A stretch of DNA of 64,000 bases from an uncultured SAR86 cluster bacterium (GCA_937773605.1 CALJVP010000009.1:1-64000); one strand, 5' to 3'. Counted from the first letter of the stretch, positions 10,140-21,687 are shown. Notes: generated by a model not told the origin, from the sequence alone. Translations and numbers: made by a program.

Positions 10140-12974
10140 ATGAAACATATAAAAGTTCGCGGAGCCAGACAACATAATCTAAAAAATATAAATGTAGATC
10201 TCCCTCGAGATCAGATTGTGGTCATAACTGGTCTTTCTGGATCAGGAAAATCTTCCCTTGCCTTCGATACTCTTTATGCAGAAGGCCAAAGAAGGTATGT
10301 AGAGTCTCTTTCATCTTATGCCAGACAATTCCTGTCAATGATGGAAAAGCCCGATGTTGATCATATTGAAGGGTTATCGCCGGCTATATCAATAGAACAA
10401 AAAACTACTTCGCACAATCCTAGATCAACTGTTGGGACGGTTACTGAGATTTATGACTACTTGAGATTATTGTTTGCTAGGGCTGGAACACCAAAATGTC
10501 CTGATCATAATATTTCTTTAGAAGGTCAAAGTGTAAATCAGATATGTGACCAGGTAATGAAGACTCCAAAGGAAGCTGTGATTGCAATTTTAGCTCCTTT
10601 AATCAACGAACAAAAAGGTGAACATCTTCATGTTTTTGAAGAGCTCAAAGTACAAGGATATGTAAGGGTAAGAGTGAATGGAATAATCGTTGACGTTGAT
10701 GATATCCCAAAACTTAACAAGAATAAAAAACACTCCATAGAGGCAGTTATTGATCGATTAAAGATGCCAAAGGAAAAAGATGATGACTTTAGATTACGGC
10801 TCTCAGAATCGTTAGAAAATGCTCTGGCATTAGGAGAAGGCTTAGTAAAAATATCAGATATAAATGGAGACTTAGAAGAAAGTGTCTATTCATCTAAGAT
10901 GGCTTGTTCTGAGTGCGGATATAGTATTCCCGAACTGGAACCGCGATTATTTACCTTTAATAATCCAGCGGGTGCCTGTTCAGAATGTGAGGGATTGGGA
11001 GTGAAACCTTACGTGGATGTAGGTAAAGTCATTCATGAACCTTCTGCCACTATTTCCGAAGGAGCTATAGTAGGTTGGGATATAAACAATAAATATCATT
11101 ATCATTTATTACGCTGCTTATCTAATCATTATAATTTTTCATTGGATGAACCTTTTGATGAACTATCAGAAGAAATAAAAGAACTGATCTTAGAGGGATC
11201 CAAGGGAGAACCAGTGGATTTCAGTTGGAGAAGCAAAAGAGGAAAATTGGTTGAAAGGATTTACTCTTTTGAAGGCGTAATGACTAATATTAATCGTCGT
11301 TACAAAGAAACTGATTCCAATGGGGTCCGTGACTATCTATCTAAACTTATAAGCTTAAGAAACTGCCAATCTTGCTCAGGGACTAGGCTAAGAGAAGAAG
11401 CACGTAATGTTTTTATAGCTAATAATTCGCTCCCAAACATAACAGCACTAACCATAGACGAAGCTTTTGATTTTTTCTCTAATTTAAATCTTGAAGGTAC
11501 TAAAAGGGAAATTGCTGATCGAATAGTAAAAGAAATTAAAGAGAGATTGGAGTTCTTAGTAGACGTTGGACTTAACTACTTAACTTTAGAAAGAAGTGCT
11601 GAGAGTTTAAGTGGAGGGGAAGCTCAGAGAATACGATTAGCCAGTCAAATTGGAGCAGGTCTTGTTGGAGTTACTTATATTTTAGATGAACCATCAATAG
11701 GGCTTCACCAAAGAGACAATGAAAAGCTCCTTAAAACACTCAAAAAATTAAAAGATCTTGGTAATTCAGTTATTGTTGTGGAACACGATCACGAAACAAT
11801 GCTATTTGCGGATCATATAGTTGATGTAGGCCCGGGAGCAGGAGTCCACGGAGGGGAAATCTGTGCTCAAGGAACGGTTAAAGAGATCTCAAATTCAAAA
11901 AAATCACTAACCGGCCAGTACCTTTCAGGAAAGAGATCTATTGCACTGCCGTCACAAAGAGAAAAGGTAACAAAAGATAAAATAATAAGATTAAAAGGTG
12001 CAAAAGGTCATAATTTACAGAATGTAGATTTGGAGCTTCCTTTGGGTTTGTTTGTTTGTGTTACAGGTGTCTCAGGCTCTGGTAAATCAACGCTAATTAA
12101 TCAAACTCTTCTACCCGCAATATCTAATAAGATAGGTAGATCCTCGTATATTGATTCCAAGCCATTTTCAGAGATCTCTGGTATTGATGACATTGATAAG
12201 ATTATAGAGATAAGTCAAAGTCCTATAGGAAGAACTCCAAGATCTAATCCTGCAACTTACACCGGTTTATTTACCCCAATTAGGGAGTTATTTGCAGGAA
12301 CTCAAGAGGCAAGATCAAGAGGCTATAAGATTGGTAGATTTAGTTTTAATGTAAAAGGTGGAAGATGTGAATCATGCCAAGGAGATGGTGTTATAAAAGT
12401 AGAGATGCACTTTCTTCCTGATATATACGTGAAGTGCGATGTTTGTAATGGAAAAAGATATAACCGTGAAACACTAGATATTAAATATAAAGGTAAAAAT
12501 ATCTTTGAGGTCTTAAGCATGACAGTTGAGGATTCCCTAGAATTTTTTAATGCCATACCTTCAATTAAGAAAAAACTAAGCACATTACAAGATGTGGGGT
12601 TGGGCTACGTTAGCTTAGGCCAACAAGCAACCACTCTATCTGGAGGAGAAGCTCAAAGAGTTAAACTAGCTAAAGAGCTCTCCAAGAGCTCATTAAGCCA
12701 TACTCTTTATATACTTGATGAACCTACCACTGGCTTGCACATATATGATGTAGAGCTCCTCTTGGGTGTGCTAAACAGGTTAAGAGATAATGGAAACACA
12801 GTTATCGTTATAGAACATAATATGGAGGTCATTAAGTCAGCTGATTGGATCATTGATCTAGGGCCAGAAGGTGGATCAGGAGGAGGTCAAATCATTGCCT
12901 CAGGGACACCAGAAGCAATTCTGTCTTCGAAAGCCTCTCATACAGGGAAGCATCTAAAAAAGCTTCTGGCTTAA
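10140..12974 (+). CDS. uvrA: UvrABC excinuclease subunit A
   Basis: 944 aa, full length (E. coli 940). Two ABC ATPase modules: Walker [10 protein letters not shown] at 31-39 and a second GVSGSGKST near 645. Both have LSGGEAQR signatures ([31 protein letters not shown]). Zinc clusters are visible as CSECGYS...CSEC and CESCQGDG...CDVCNG. It scans DNA for bulky damage and loads UvrB. Its TAA stop shares a TTAA with the rplQ stop on the other strand, so the ribosomal block and uvrA converge with no intergenic space. Confidence 0.98.
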   Translation: MKHIKVRGARQHNLKNINVDLPRDQIVVITGLSGSGKSSLAFDTLYAEGQRRYVESLSSYARQFLSMMEKPDVDHIEGLSPAISIEQKTTSHNPRSTVGTVTEIYDYLRLLFARAGTPKCPDHNISLEGQSVNQICDQVMKTPKEAVIAILAPLINEQKGEHLHVFEELKVQGYVRVRVNGIIVDVDDIPKLNKNKKHSIEAVIDRLKMPKEKDDDFRLRLSESLENALALGEGLVKISDINGDLEESVYSSKMACSECGYSIPELEPRLFTFNNPAGACSECEGLGVKPYVDVGKVIHEPSATISEGAIVGWDINNKYHYHLLRCLSNHYNFSLDEPFDELSEEIKELILEGSKGEPVDFSWRSKRGKLVERIYSFEGVMTNINRRYKETDSNGVRDYLSKLISLRNCQSCSGTRLREEARNVFIANNSLPNITALTIDEAFDFFSNLNLEGTKREIADRIVKEIKERLEFLVDVGLNYLTLERSAESLSGGEAQRIRLASQIGAGLVGVTYILDEPSIGLHQRDNEKLLKTLKKLKDLGNSVIVVEHDHETMLFADHIVDVGPGAGVHGGEICAQGTVKEISNSKKSLTGQYLSGKRSIALPSQREKVTKDKIIRLKGAKGHNLQNVDLELPLGLFVCVTGVSGSGKSTLINQTLLPAISNKIGRSSYIDSKPFSEISGIDDIDKIIEISQSPIGRTPRSNPATYTGLFTPIRELFAGTQEARSRGYKIGRFSFNVKGGRCESCQGDGVIKVEMHFLPDIYVKCDVCNGKRYNRETLDIKYKGKNIFEVLSMTVEDSLEFFNAIPSIKKKLSTLQDVGLGYVSLGQQATTLSGGEAQRVKLAKELSKSSLSHTLYILDEPTTGLHIYDVELLLGVLNRLRDNGNTVIVIEHNMEVIKSADWIIDLGPEGGSGGGQIIASGTPEAILSSKASHTGKHLKKLLA

Positions 12975-13381
12975 GAGCTAACTGCTTCTTCTGTTTCAGT
13001 AGTATCTTCTTGGGTTGAATCAGTTTCGCTTAGAACGAATTCAATTTGTGCTGCAGGCGATTTATCTCCTGCTCTAAAACCTCTCTTAATAATACGTAAG
13101 TAACCACCCGGCCTGTCGACATAACGAGGTCCTAATTCATCAAATAATTTAGCCACTGCTTCTTTAGATTGCAATCTTGCATAAGCCAGCCTTTGATTGG
13201 CCACTGTATTCTTCTTTGCTAAGGTAACCAAAGGTTCTAAAAAACCTCTAATCTCTTTAGCTTTAGCCAGTGTAGTCTTTACAGATTCATGCTCAATAAT
13301 TGAAATTGCCAATCCTTTCTTGAGAGATGCTCTTTGAGGGCTATTTCTATTAAGTTTTCTACCCGTTTTTCTATGTCGCAT
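12971..13381 (-). CDS. rplQ: 50S ribosomal protein L17
   Basis: 136 aa: [20 protein letters not shown] at the start is diagnostic. It is about 9 aa longer than E. coli L17, with an acidic Ser/Thr/Glu-rich tail ([14 protein letters not shown]). Last gene of the alpha-type segment, just after rpoA. It ends inside a TTAA shared with the convergent uvrA stop, leaving no room for an ordinary terminator hairpin between the genes. Confidence 0.97.
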   Translation of the reverse strand: MRHRKTGRKLNRNSPQRASLKKGLAISIIEHESVKTTLAKAKEIRGFLEPLVTLAKKNTVANQRLAYARLQSKEAVAKLFDELGPRYVDRPGGYLRIIKRGFRAGDKSPAAQIEFVLSETDSTQEDTTETEEAVSS

Positions 13382-13401
13382 TTTTTTAGTTAATTAATGT
13401 C

Positions 13402-14382
13402 TTAATTTGTTTCTGGTGGCCAATGATCTAGAATTAATCCTAGAGATAGCCCTCTGGAAAGGAGAACTTCTTTAATCTCATTCAAGGATTTTTTTCCTAA
13501 ATTTGGAGTTCTAAGTAAGTCAGATTCCATTCTTGTAACCAAATCGCCTATATAATGGATGTTCTCAGCTTTTAAACAGTTAGCAGATCTAACAGTCAGT
13601 TCAAGCTCATCTACTGGCCTTAGCATTATAGGATCAATTTTTGCTTCTTCTTTTTCCTCTATAACCTCTTCCAATCTTCCTAATTCAGCAAAGGCTGATA
13701 GCTGATGCTGTAAAATGGTAGCTGAGATTCTTAGAATTTCTTCTGCATCCAACGTTCCATCGGTATCTATGTCAACAGTAAGTCTATCTAAGTTTGTACG
13801 TTGCTCAACTCTTGCGTTATCTACTTGGTAAGTAACACGCTTTACGGGGGAGTAAGTAGCATCTAAACGGAGAAGACCTGTTTCTTGACCCTCTTCCTCA
13901 TCAAGAGGCTTAACAGCCACAAAACCTCTTCCTCTTGTAACTTTCATGGTCATGTTAAGAGACCCTTCACTATTTAAAGTAGCTATGTGGTGTTCCGGGT
14001 CTACAATTTCTACGCCAGCAGGTAATTCAATATCGGCGGCAGTTACGTTACCACTTCCTTTCTTGCTTAATGTTAATTCGACGTCTTCAACTTCTAGTAA
14101 TCTAACAGAAAGATCCTTTAAATTTAAAAGTATATCTATTACGTCTTCTTGGACTCCCTCTAAAGTACTGTACTCGTGAAGTACTCCATCTATTTTTACT
14201 TCAGAAACAGCCGTTCCTGGCATAGATGAAAGTATAATTCTTCTCAAAGCATTACCTAAAGTATGGCCAAATCCCTGCTCAAGAGGTTCTAATATAATCT
14301 TGGACCTAGTAGGTCCAGCTTCTTCCACCAATATATCGGTAGGTGTTAAAAAGTCTTTTATGATGTCATAGTTATCAGTCAT
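13402..14382 (-). CDS. rpoA: DNA-directed RNA polymerase subunit alpha
   Basis: 326 aa. The N-terminal domain (about 1-235) dimerises and starts core assembly: [20 protein letters not shown] is the typical stretch. A Glu-rich linker ([14 protein letters not shown]) leads to the C-terminal domain (about 250-320), with [14 protein letters not shown] and [14 protein letters not shown], which contacts UP elements and activators. It lies between rpsD and rplQ as in the E. coli alpha operon. Confidence 0.98.
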   Translation of the reverse strand: MTDNYDIIKDFLTPTDILVEEAGPTRSKIILEPLEQGFGHTLGNALRRIILSSMPGTAVSEVKIDGVLHEYSTLEGVQEDVIDILLNLKDLSVRLLEVEDVELTLSKKGSGNVTAADIELPAGVEIVDPEHHIATLNSEGSLNMTMKVTRGRGFVAVKPLDEEEGQETGLLRLDATYSPVKRVTYQVDNARVEQRTNLDRLTVDIDTDGTLDAEEILRISATILQHQLSAFAELGRLEEVIEEKEEAKIDPIMLRPVDELELTVRSANCLKAENIHYIGDLVTRMESDLLRTPNLGKKSLNEIKEVLLSRGLSLGLILDHWPPETN

Positions 14383-14399
14383 TTTTTTCCTCTTAAGTA

Positions 14400-15023
14400 T
14401 TATTTTGAATAAAGCTCAATTATTAGATTCTCATTAATATCAGTATCTAAAGAAGCTCTCTCTGGCAATGATTTAAAAGTTCCTGTGAATAAAGAAGGAT
14501 TGACATCGACCCAGTCAATTTCTTCCCTATTTTTTGCAATCTCTAAAGATTGTTGCACTCTTACTTGAGCTTGAGCTCCATTTGATAAAGTAATTACGTC
14601 TCCTGCGGCAACTTGATAGCTAGCTATATTAACTTTTTGATCATTTATCAAAACTGCTTTATGACTAACCAGTTGTCTTGCCTCTGCTCTAGTTGAAGCA
14701 AAACCCATTCTATAAACCACATTGTCTAATCTGCTCTCAAGTATTTGTAAAAGATTATCACCAGTCACACCTTTCATTCTTGCAGCATGTTTGTAATAGG
14801 TCTTAAATTGTTTCTCCATGACACCATAGATTCTTCTTACTTTTTGTTTTTCTCTCAACTGCACACCGTAGTCAGATATTCTAGGTCTTCTGCTTCTGCC
14901 GTGCTGGCCGGGCACTGTCTCTGATTTACATTTAGTGTCATGAGCCCTGATACCGCTTTTTAAAAGCAGATCTCTACCTTCTCTTCTAGAAAGCTTACAT
15001 TTAGGTCCTATATATCTAGCCAT
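14400..15023 (-). CDS. rpsD: 30S ribosomal protein S4
   Basis: 207 aa, usual size: [19 protein letters not shown] and the S4 RNA-binding region [21 protein letters not shown]4 nucleates 30S assembly and in E. coli represses the alpha operon. The start is ATG 15023; an in-frame upstream start would lie inside rpsK, whereas AGGAGAAG sits just before this ATG. The rpsK stop and this start share one base (TAATG). Confidence 0.98.
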   Translation of the reverse strand: MARYIGPKCKLSRREGRDLLLKSGIRAHDTKCKSETVPGQHGRSRRPRISDYGVQLREKQKVRRIYGVMEKQFKTYYKHAARMKGVTGDNLLQILESRLDNVVYRMGFASTRAEARQLVSHKAVLINDQKVNIASYQVAAGDVITLSNGAQAQVRVQQSLEIAKNREEIDWVDVNPSLFTGTFKSLPERASLDTDINENLIIELYSK

Positions 15024-15397
15024 TAGACTCTTCTCCTCTTGGGTGGCCTGCAACCGTTATGAGGTATTGGCGTTACATCAGTAATTTTTGTTATTTTAAA
15101 ACCTTTTGAATTTAAACCCCTTATAGCAGATTCCCTTCCAGAGCCTGGTCCTCTTACTTGTATTTCTAAGCTTTCAACACCCACCATCTTAACTTTTTCA
15201 CCAACGGACTCAGCCGCTCTCTGGGCTGCGAAAGGAGTACTCTTACGTGAACCCCTAAAACCCTGTGCACCTGCACTGGATTGAGCAATTGCATTGCCTT
15301 GCTTATCCGTTATGCTTATTAATGTATTGTTGAAAGAAGCGTGTATGTGAGCAATTCCTTCACTCACTCTTCTCTTAGCACCTTTTTTTGTAACCAT
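15023..15397 (-). CDS. rpsK: 30S ribosomal protein S11
   Basis: 124 aa (E. coli 129; slightly shorter N-terminus). [26 protein letters not shown] and the C-terminal [15 protein letters not shown] are diagnostic. S11 lies on the 30S platform near the mRNA exit. It sits between rpsM and rpsD and overlaps the rpsD start by one base. Confidence 0.98.
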   Translation of the reverse strand: MVTKKGAKRRVSEGIAHIHASFNNTLISITDKQGNAIAQSSAGAQGFRGSRKSTPFAAQRAAESVGEKVKMVGVESLEIQVRGPGSGRESAIRGLNSKGFKITKITDVTPIPHNGCRPPKRRRV

Positions 15398-15401
15398 ATT
15401 C

Positions 15402-15758
15402 TTACCTTCTTATTGGCCTGACAGGGCCTTTTCTTGTTCTTGCATTGTTCTTTGTATTCTGGCCCCTAACTGGAAGATGTCTTCTGTGACGAATTCCTCT
15501 ATTTGTTCCTAAATCCATTAACCTTTTTATATTAGTAGCTATGTCTCTTCTGAGATCACCTTCTACGACAAATTTTCCTATTTCTGACCTTATTGCCTCT
15601 AACTGGTCTTCGTTTAAATCAGATATTTTAGTTGCAGGATCTATGCCTACAGCAGAACAAATACCTAATGATCTTGTTTTCCCTATACCAAAAACATACG
15701 TCAAAGATATCTCTGCATGTTTATTGTCTGGAATATTTACACCTGCTACACGAGCCAT
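15402..15758 (-). CDS. rpsM: 30S ribosomal protein S13
   Basis: 118 aa: [30 protein letters not shown] and the C-terminal [20 protein letters not shown] are S13 signatures. It forms subunit bridges and contacts the P-site tRNA. First gene of the alpha-type segment after rpmJ. Confidence 0.98.
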   Translation of the reverse strand: MARVAGVNIPDNKHAEISLTYVFGIGKTRSLGICSAVGIDPATKISDLNEDQLEAIRSEIGKFVVEGDLRRDIATNIKRLMDLGTNRGIRHRRHLPVRGQNTKNNARTRKGPVRPIRR

Positions 15759-15768
15759 TTTCTATCTC

Positions 15769-15885
15769 CTAACCTTGTCTTTGTTTATGTCTTGGTTCAT
15801 TGTTGCAAATTACGTAGAGAGTTCCTTTTCTCTTTACAATTTTGCAATCCCTACAAATCTTTTTTATTGATGCTCTTACTTTCAT
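15769..15885 (-). CDS. rpmJ: 50S ribosomal protein L36
   Basis: A 38-codon gene between secY and rpsM, easily missed because of its size. It reads [20 protein letters not shown], then [18 protein letters not shown] and TAG. The zinc ligands of L36 are present (C11, C14, C27, and H33 in the usual C-C-C-H set). The upstream sequence has an AGGAGA ribosome site. Order secY-rpmJ-rpsM is conserved across bacteria. Confidence 0.97.
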   Translation of the reverse strand: MKVRASIKKICRDCKIVKRKGTLYVICNNEPRHKQRQG

Positions 15886-15893
15886 GATTTCTC

Positions 15894-17228
15894 CTACCTT
15901 CCACCTAATGCATTATTTCCATAACCTTTCAAATTAGCTTTTTTAAGCAAAGATTCATACTGATTGGACATTAAATGTGACTGAACTTGTGCCATAAAAT
16001 CCATTACCACAACAACCGCTATCAATAATGAAGTTCCTCCTAGATAAAATGGAACGTTTGCAGAAACGATTAAGAACTGAGGCATTAAACAAACTAAAAT
16101 TAAATAACCTGATCCCCAAACTGTGAGTTTTGTCATCACACCATCAATGTAATCAGCTGTATGCTCGCCCGGTCTTATGCCCGGCATGTAAGCACCTGAT
16201 CTTCTGAGGTTCTCAGATATTTCCTTAGGATCAAATTGCAATGCAGTATAAAAAAAGCAGAAAAAAGCTATTAGAGCTGAAAAAAGTATGACGTAGAGAG
16301 GTTGTCCCGGTCCGAGTGCCAGAGCTATCTCTTGTAACCACTCAAAACCCTCTCCTTGACCAAACCAAGTTGATGCAGAAGCAGGGAATAACAATAAACT
16401 ACTAGCAAAGATAGCTGGAATAACACCAGCTTGATTAATTTTCATTGGCAAATAAGAAGCTTGGCCTTGTACCATTTTTCTTCCCTGTTGCCTTTTAGCA
16501 TAATTAACAGTTATTCTCCTTTGCCCTCTTTCCACCCAAACAATGAAAGCAATAGCTGCTATAGCAACCAGACCAATTGATAAGAGCATTAACAAGTTAA
16601 TATCTCCTTGTCTTGCTCCTTCAAAAGCTTGCCCAACTGCCCTGGGCAGTCCTGAAACAATACTTGAGAAGATAATAATGGAAATTCCATTCCCAATTCC
16701 TCGTTCTGTCACTAGTTCTCCTAGCCACATCAAGAAAACTGTACCCGTTACCAAGGAAGTAACTGCTAAGATCTGGAATAACATACCTGGATTTAAAGCC
16801 AAACCTTGATTTTGTAAACCAAGAGCTAAACCAGTTGCTTGGACTAACGCTAAACCAACTGTACCCCAACGTACATAGTTAGTTCTCATGCGCCTACCTT
16901 CCTCACCCTCTTCACGAAAGCGTTTCTTTAAAGAAGGCGTAGTACCTTCAAGAAGACTCATAATAATTGAAGCGGTGATATAGGGCATTATATTCAAAGC
17001 CATTATGCTCATTCTCTCTAGAGCACCTCCTGAGAACATATTGAATAGATCTAGAAGTGTTCCTTGATTCTGTTGGAATAAATTTGAAAGCCTATCAGGA
17101 TCTATACCTGGTATAGGAATATGGGTGCCTATCCTATAAATAATTACAGCCATAAGAACAAACCTTAGACGCTTCCATAATTCAGAAAGCCCCTTGTTTT
17201 GTCCCATTGCTGAAGGATTAACTGACAT
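15894..17228 (-). CDS. secY: Protein translocase subunit SecY
   Basis: 444 aa with ten predicted membrane helices; the central channel of the inner-membrane Sec translocon with SecE and Sec[15 protein letters not shown] marks helix 1 and its plug-side loop. [33 protein letters not shown] and the cytoplasmic loop [14 protein letters not shown] are typical. It follows rplO in the spc-type segment. SecA and SecE are also in the window; secG is not. Confidence 0.98.
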   Translation of the reverse strand: MSVNPSAMGQNKGLSELWKRLRFVLMAVIIYRIGTHIPIPGIDPDRLSNLFQQNQGTLLDLFNMFSGGALERMSIMALNIMPYITASIIMSLLEGTTPSLKKRFREEGEEGRRMRTNYVRWGTVGLALVQATGLALGLQNQGLALNPGMLFQILAVTSLVTGTVFLMWLGELVTERGIGNGISIIIFSSIVSGLPRAVGQAFEGARQGDINLLMLLSIGLVAIAAIAFIVWVERGQRRITVNYAKRQQGRKMVQGQASYLPMKINQAGVIPAIFASSLLLFPASASTWFGQGEGFEWLQEIALALGPGQPLYVILFSALIAFFCFFYTALQFDPKEISENLRRSGAYMPGIRPGEHTADYIDGVMTKLTVWGSGYLILVCLMPQFLIVSANVPFYLGGTSLLIAVVVVMDFMAQVQSHLMSNQYESLLKKANLKGYGNNALGGR

Positions 17229-17230
17229 GA

Positions 17231-17665
17231 TTATTGTTCTACTGAACCTCCGGCTTCTTCAATCAACTTCTTCACTGAGGCGGTTGTTTTCAGACCAGTT
17301 AATTTCATCTTTGTGCATTCAGTTGTATCTAGGAATATTTTAACTTTCTTGGTTGAGTTTTTAATTAAGTCTGCTTCAGATAGGACTTGAATACTAATTT
17401 CTTCTTCACCTAGACTTATCAGAGAGCTCAGTCTAACTTCTTCGGTAAAGCGATTTACTCTAGAAGAAAAACCAAACTTGGGTACTCTTTTTTGCAGAGG
17501 CATTTGACCACCTTCAAAACCTATTCGAACTCTTCCACCCGATCTAGATTTCATTCCTTTATGACCTTTACCACTTGTTTTGCCGAAACCACTTCCAGGG
17601 CCTCGTCCTATTCTTTTATTTGAACGAACTCTTTTAGGATTTGGCTTTAACTCATTTAGTTCCAC
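17231..17665 (-). CDS. rplO: 50S ribosomal protein L15
   Basis: 144 aa. [37 protein letters not shown] and [17 protein letters not shown] are the conserved Gly- and Arg-rich L15 blocks that thread into 23S rRNA. It assembles late in the 50S subunit. It sits between rpmD and secY with 2 bp to secY. Confidence 0.97.
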   Translation of the reverse strand: MELNELKPNPKRVRSNKRIGRGPGSGFGKTSGKGHKGMKSRSGGRVRIGFEGGQMPLQKRVPKFGFSSRVNRFTEEVRLSSLISLGEEEISIQVLSEADLIKNSTKKVKIFLDTTECTKMKLTGLKTTASVKKLIEEAGGSVEQ

Positions 17666-17679
17666 AGAAATATCCTCAA

Positions 17680-17859
17680 TTAATTTACTTCTAATAGATG
17701 AATGGATTTATTAATCATCCCTCTGTTTTCAGGTGTATCAGAAACCAAAACTACTTGCCCTATTTTTGACAAACCCAATCCTCTTACACTTTTTTCTTGG
17801 TAAGATTTTGAGCCTATGAAACTCTTTACTAATTTTACTGATAGTTGTTTGTCTGCCAT
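17680..17859 (-). CDS. rpmD: 50S ribosomal protein L30
   Basis: 59 aa with start MADKQLSVKLVKS and the L30 core SYQEKSVRGLGLSKIGQ. An upstream in-frame start at 17877 would overlap the rpsE end and is less likely, because mature L30 is about 59 aa and begins here. Binds 23S rRNA near the 5S region. Order rpsE-rpmD-rplO is the standard spc order. Confidence 0.95.
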   Translation of the reverse strand: MADKQLSVKLVKSFIGSKSYQEKSVRGLGLSKIGQVVLVSDTPENRGMINKSIHLLEVN

Positions 17860-17863
17860 TCTT

Positions 17864-18358
17864 TTACCCTTTTCCAAGCCTCTTTGCTACTCGTGCAGGG
17901 GATTCCATTTCACTCAATGCTTTTAATGTGGCTCTTACCACATTCACTGGTGTTGTAGACCCATAACATTTTGCCAAAACGTCTTTTACTCCAGCCAATT
18001 CCAAGACTGCTCTCATAGCACCGCCAGCTATAATTCCCGTACCAGGTGCTGCAGGTTTCATAAAGATTACAGAGGCCCCAAATTTTGATTTAATTGGGTA
18101 TTGAATAGTATTTCCTTTTAATTCAATACTTATCATATTTCTTCTGGCATGATCGAGTGCTTTCTGAATTGCTATAGGAACTTCTCTGGCCTTTCCTCGG
18201 CCAAAACCTATCTTGCCATTTCCATCTCCCACAACAGTTACCGCAGTAAAACCAAAGATTCTTCCACCTTTGACTACTTTAGCCACTCTGTTTACTTGTA
18301 CTAATTTTTCTTCTAATACTTCAGAGCCTAAATTATCAGTTGTTACTGTATTTTGCAT
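17864..18358 (-). CDS. rpsE: 30S ribosomal protein S5
   Basis: 164 aa. [37 protein letters not shown] and [21 protein letters not shown] are S5 signatures. It lies on the 30S back at the mRNA entry and affects decoding accuracy. It lies between rplR and rpmD. Confidence 0.98.
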   Translation of the reverse strand: MQNTVTTDNLGSEVLEEKLVQVNRVAKVVKGGRIFGFTAVTVVGDGNGKIGFGRGKAREVPIAIQKALDHARRNMISIELKGNTIQYPIKSKFGASVIFMKPAAPGTGIIAGGAMRAVLELAGVKDVLAKCYGSTTPVNVVRATLKALSEMESPARVAKRLGKG

Positions 18359-18370
18359 ATCTTTCCTTTA

Positions 18371-18721
18371 CTAAAATGAGAGACCAGCTTCTCTTGCGGC
18401 CTCTGCTAGTGCTTTTACTCTGCCATGGAATTTATAACCAGATCTATCGAAAGCAACGTCCTGTATGCCTTTCTCTATTGCTCTTTCAGCTATTAGCTTT
18501 CCTACTTTAGCAGCGGCTTCTAAATTCCCATTATTTTTATCTTTTACTGCTGATTCAACTGTAGATGCTGCAGCCACAACATCAGCTCCACCATTAATCA
18601 TGATCTGCGCGTATATGTGACTATTTGATCTAAATACAGTTAATCTATTTTTCTCTAATAAATTAATCTTCGATCTAGTTTTTAAAGCCCTTTTTTGCCT
18701 TTTAATATTTTTGATACTCAT
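18371..18721 (-). CDS. rplR: 50S ribosomal protein L18
   Basis: 116 aa. [16 protein letters not shown] and [20 protein letters not shown] are conserved L18 blocks; L18 binds 5S rRNA with L5 and L25 in the central protuberance. It follows rplF by 3 bp. Confidence 0.97.
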   Translation of the reverse strand: MSIKNIKRQKRALKTRSKINLLEKNRLTVFRSNSHIYAQIMINGGADVVAAASTVESAVKDKNNGNLEAAAKVGKLIAERAIEKGIQDVAFDRSGYKFHGRVKALAEAAREAGLSF

Positions 18722-18724
18722 TTT

Positions 18725-19258
18725 TTAGGCCTTTTTAGATTCTTTACGTTTAATTGTTTCTTCAGCATATTTAACACCTTTGCCCTTGTAAGGCTCAGGA
18801 GGTCTATAATCTCTAATCTCAGCAGCCACTTGTCCCACGAGCTGCTTGTCCATGGACTTAAGAATTATTTCTGTGTTACTTGGCAATTCAGCAGAAACTC
18901 CATCAGGCAATTTATGTTTAACTGGATGAGAGAAGCCTAGGCTTAACTCTATAATATTACCTTCGAGTTTAGCTCTGTAGCCTACTCCATTTATTTCTAA
19001 TTTCTTTTCGAAACCATCAGAAACACCTTTCATTAAGTTTACAGACAGCGCTCTCATGGTTCCTGTTATCGCCAAGGACTCTTTCGTCTTCTTGTTGGGT
19101 TGAAATGAAATACTGCTATCTTCTTTAACAAGGTCTACATCTTGGTGGAGGTTTAAGGACATCTCACCAAGCTTTCCTGAAGCGGTAATTAAATTCTGAT
19201 CTGAAGTTAAAGTAACTCCTTCAGGTATTTGAATTGATTTTATTGAAGTTCTTGCCAT
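18725..19258 (-). CDS. rplF: 50S ribosomal protein L6
   Basis: 177 aa, usual length, with two repeated alpha/beta domains. MARTSIKSIQIPEGV at the start and the C-terminal EIRDYRPPEPYKGKGVKYAE are diagnostic. It sits near the factor-binding site of the 50S subunit. Order rpsH-rplF-rplR is conserved. Confidence 0.98.
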   Translation of the reverse strand: MARTSIKSIQIPEGVTLTSDQNLITASGKLGEMSLNLHQDVDLVKEDSSISFQPNKKTKESLAITGTMRALSVNLMKGVSDGFEKKLEINGVGYRAKLEGNIIELSLGFSHPVKHKLPDGVSAELPSNTEIILKSMDKQLVGQVAAEIRDYRPPEPYKGKGVKYAEETIKRKESKKA

Positions 19259-19267
19259 TTTATTTTC

Positions 19268-19660
19268 TTAGAATACCGAACAAATAACTTCACCACCTAA
19301 CTCAGCTTCTCTTGCTTCCTGGTCAGTCATAAGTCCTTTATTAGTTGAAATGATTGCTACACCCAAACCACCATTTACAGATGGTAGATCTTTAAAACCT
19401 GAATACTCTCTTAAACCAGGCCTGCTTAACCTTTTAAGCTGTTTTATTACAGGCAAACCTTCAAAATATCTTAATTTGATTGTTAATAGGGGTTTTGTTT
19501 CTTCTGAAACCGAGTAGGCTCCCAAATAACCTTCTTTCTTTAAAATTTCTACTAGGGCAACTTTCTTAGTTGAAGAAGGAACAACTACACTCTCTTTTAA
19601 TCTTGATTGTGCATTATTTATACTAGAAAAAAGATTTGCTATTGGATCTTGAATAGTCAT
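19268..19660 (-). CDS. rpsH: 30S ribosomal protein S8
   Basis: 130 aa. DPIANLFSSINNAQSR, then the C-terminal GGLGVAIISTNKGLMTDQEA, match S8. It binds the 16S central domain and in E. coli represses the spc operon by binding near the rplE start. The protein has few basic residues for S8 but all family blocks are present. Confidence 0.97.
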   Translation of the reverse strand: MTIQDPIANLFSSINNAQSRLKESVVVPSSTKKVALVEILKKEGYLGAYSVSEETKPLLTIKLRYFEGLPVIKQLKRLSRPGLREYSGFKDLPSVNGGLGVAIISTNKGLMTDQEAREAELGGEVICSVF

Positions 19661-19670
19661 TTTTTTAAAC

Positions 19671-19976
19671 CTACCAACTTGATTTTACTAGACCAGGAAT
19701 ATCGCCTTTCATGGCCAATTCTCTGAGTTTATTTCTTCCAAGACCAAACTTTCTATAAACAGCATGTGGTCTACCCGTTATGGCACATCTTCTTTGCATC
19801 CTTATTGGATTAGCATCCCTAGGAAGTTTTTGTAATTTTATTTGAGCTAACTCTCTTTCTTCATCTGAAGATTTTGGGCTACGGATGGTCTCCTTCAGTG
19901 CCGCTCTTTTTTCAGCAAAACGAAGAACTGTTTTTCTTCTTCGTTCTTCTCTCGCTTTCATTGATGCTTTTGCCAT
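19671..19976 (-). CDS. rpsN: 30S ribosomal protein S14
   Basis: 101 aa, the long, zinc-free type: [20 protein letters not shown] near the start and [20 protein letters not shown] near the end, where zinc-type S14 has CxxC pairs. It is in the 30S head beside S3 and S10. It lies between rplE and rpsH. Confidence 0.98.
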   Translation of the reverse strand: MAKASMKAREERRRKTVLRFAEKRAALKETIRSPKSSDEERELAQIKLQKLPRDANPIRMQRRCAITGRPHAVYRKFGLGRNKLRELAMKGDIPGLVKSSW

Positions 19977-19985
19977 ATTTGTCCT

Positions 19986-20525
19986 CTAATTCTTAAACGG
20001 AAATTTCATTGCTCTTAATAAAGCTTCTCCAGAAGCATCATCTTGAGCTGAAGTTGTAATTGAAATGTCCATACCTCTAATCTTATCCACCTTGTCGTAA
20101 TCAATTTCAGGGAAAATAATATGCTCCTTTACGCCCATGGTAAAATTACCTCTTCCATCAAACGATTTTACTTCAAGGCCTCTAAAATCTCTTTCTCTAG
20201 GAATGGCTATTCCTAAAAGGCGCTGCAGGAATTCATACATCCTGTCACCTCTTAAAGTTACTTTGCAGCCTATGGCCATACCATCTCTCAATTTGAAATT
20301 AGCGACTGACTTCCTGGCTTTTGTTACTAAAGGTTTTTGACCTGCAATTAATGTTAAATCTTCGACAGCTTTTTCTAAAAGCTTCTTGTCATTCATGGCT
20401 TCGCCCACTCCCATGTTCAAAGTTACTTTAGTGACTTTAGGAACTGACATAATAGAAGAAAGACCTAATTTTTCTTTTAAATCAGGAACTACTGTACTTG
20501 TGTAATGTGCTTTAAGAGGAATCAT
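19986..20525 (-). CDS. rplE: 50S ribosomal protein L5
   Basis: 179 aa. [36 protein letters not shown] and [18 protein letters not shown] are L5 hallmarks. It binds 5S rRNA and contacts P-site tRNA. Its ATG shares one base with the rplX stop (TAATG). Confidence 0.98.
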   Translation of the reverse strand: MIPLKAHYTSTVVPDLKEKLGLSSIMSVPKVTKVTLNMGVGEAMNDKKLLEKAVEDLTLIAGQKPLVTKARKSVANFKLRDGMAIGCKVTLRGDRMYEFLQRLLGIAIPRERDFRGLEVKSFDGRGNFTMGVKEHIIFPEIDYDKVDKIRGMDISITTSAQDDASGEALLRAMKFPFKN

Positions 20526-20839
20526 TAATTAATCTCCTTTCCAGTAGATCTAAAGACCCTAACTTTTGTTCCATCTTCAAGAGTCTTTATAGCAACTTTA
20601 TCTGCCTTCTTTGAACTTGGATTAAAAATAGAAATATTAGAAACATCAATAGAAGCCTCTTTTTCTACAACTCCACCGGCTACGCCTGCTTGTGGATTGG
20701 GTTTAGTGTGCCTCTTAACCATTTGCACACCAGATACATAACATCTGCCATTGCTAAGAATTTCAGTAATGGAACCTTGTTTGCCTTTATCTTTGCCGGC
20801 TATAACTATTACCGAGTCACCTGTTTTTATCTTATTCAT
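20525..20839 (-). CDS. rplX: 50S ribosomal protein L24
   Basis: 104 aa, KOW-domain protein: [20 protein letters not shown] near the start and [20 protein letters not shown] in the middle. It starts 50S assembly near the exit tunnel. Follows rplN and overlaps the rplE start by one base. Confidence 0.98.
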   Translation of the reverse strand: MNKIKTGDSVIVIAGKDKGKQGSITEILSNGRCYVSGVQMVKRHTKPNPQAGVAGGVVEKEASIDVSNISIFNPSSKKADKVAIKTLEDGTKVRVFRSTGKEIN

Positions 20840-20844
20840 AGTCT

Positions 20845-21213
20845 TTATAAAACTTCCGGAGCAAGAGAAACTATTCTCATGAACTCTTCGCTTCTCAACT
20901 CCCTTGAAACTGGTCCAAAAACACGCGTACCTATAGGTTGTTTTTGAGCATTAATTAGTACCGCTGCATTGTCATCAAATCTAATTGAAGATCCATCTGA
21001 TCTGCGTAATTTATTTTTCGTTCTTACCACTACTGCATCTACCACTTCACCTTTCTTGACTCTTCCAGTTGGAATGGCTTCTTTTATAGTCACTTTTATA
21101 ACATCACCAACCTTGGCGTATCTTTTTTTGGATCCTCCAAGAACCCTTATACACATTAATTTCCTAGCTCCACTATTGTCTGCTACTTCTAAGTATGTTT
21201 GTTCTTGAATCAT
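20845..21213 (-). CDS. rplN: 50S ribosomal protein L14
   Basis: 122 aa. [20 protein letters not shown] is nearly invariant among bacterial L14 proteins, as are [20 protein letters not shown] and [13 protein letters not shown]. It forms an intersubunit bridge and is the RsfS binding site. It starts the spc-type segment after rpsQ with only 4 bp between. Confidence 0.98.
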   Translation of the reverse strand: MIQEQTYLEVADNSGARKLMCIRVLGGSKKRYAKVGDVIKVTIKEAIPTGRVKKGEVVDAVVVRTKNKLRRSDGSSIRFDDNAAVLINAQKQPIGTRVFGPVSRELRSEEFMRIVSLAPEVL

Positions 21214-21217
21214 TTTT

Positions 21218-21481
21218 TTAGTTTATCTTTTGATTTTTCTTATCAATACTGACCAAATCCCAAGATTTGGTTTTAGATATAGGTCTACATTCCTTTATGG
21301 TTACTAGATCTCCATCTTCACATTGATTTTCTTGATCATGAGCTTGAATCTTTGTAGATCTTCTTAATATCTTTTTGTACAAAGGGTGTTTGATTGTCCT
21401 TTTTATAATTACAGTGATTGTCTTATCCCTCACTGAGCTTATGACAAGTCCTGTTTCTGTTCTGGTTATCTGATCAGTCAT
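21218..21481 (-). CDS. rpsQ: 30S ribosomal protein S17
   Basis: 87 aa OB-fold protein: [20 protein letters not shown] and [18 protein letters not shown], then [18 protein letters not shown], are S17 signatures. Binds the 16S 5' domain. It lies between rpmC and rplN. Confidence 0.97.
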   Translation of the reverse strand: MTDQITRTETGLVISSVRDKTITVIIKRTIKHPLYKKILRRSTKIQAHDQENQCEDGDLVTIKECRPISKTKSWDLVSIDKKNQKIN

Positions 21482-21483
21482 TG

Positions 21484-21687
21484 TTATTTATTGTCTTCCT
21501 GTTCTTTTGATAAGGTTTTTAATTGAGCAATAGATTTTCTTATTTCTCTAATCTTATGAGTCTCTTTTAATTGACCTTGTGCATTTTGCACTCTCAATTC
21601 CATGAGTTCTTTTAGCAACTTGCCTTCTTCATCTGCTACTTCTTCAGGCTTGCTTCTCAATCTACTTAAAATACTTTCTTTAGCCAT
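21484..21687 (-). CDS. rpmC: 50S ribosomal protein L29
   Basis: 67-aa helical hairpin protein with [20 protein letters not shown] and [13 protein letters not shown], typical of L29. It lines the exit tunnel mouth, where trigger factor and SRP dock. Packed directly between rplP and rpsQ. Confidence 0.96.
   Translation of the reverse strand: MAKESILSRLRSKPEEVADEEGKLLKELMELRVQNAQGQLKETHKIREIRKSIAQLKTLSKEQEDNK

Noticed and set aside
16621..16869. 82-aa ORF on the same strand as secY
   Set aside because: It is an out-of-frame reading of secY, which is intact and has all ten helices.
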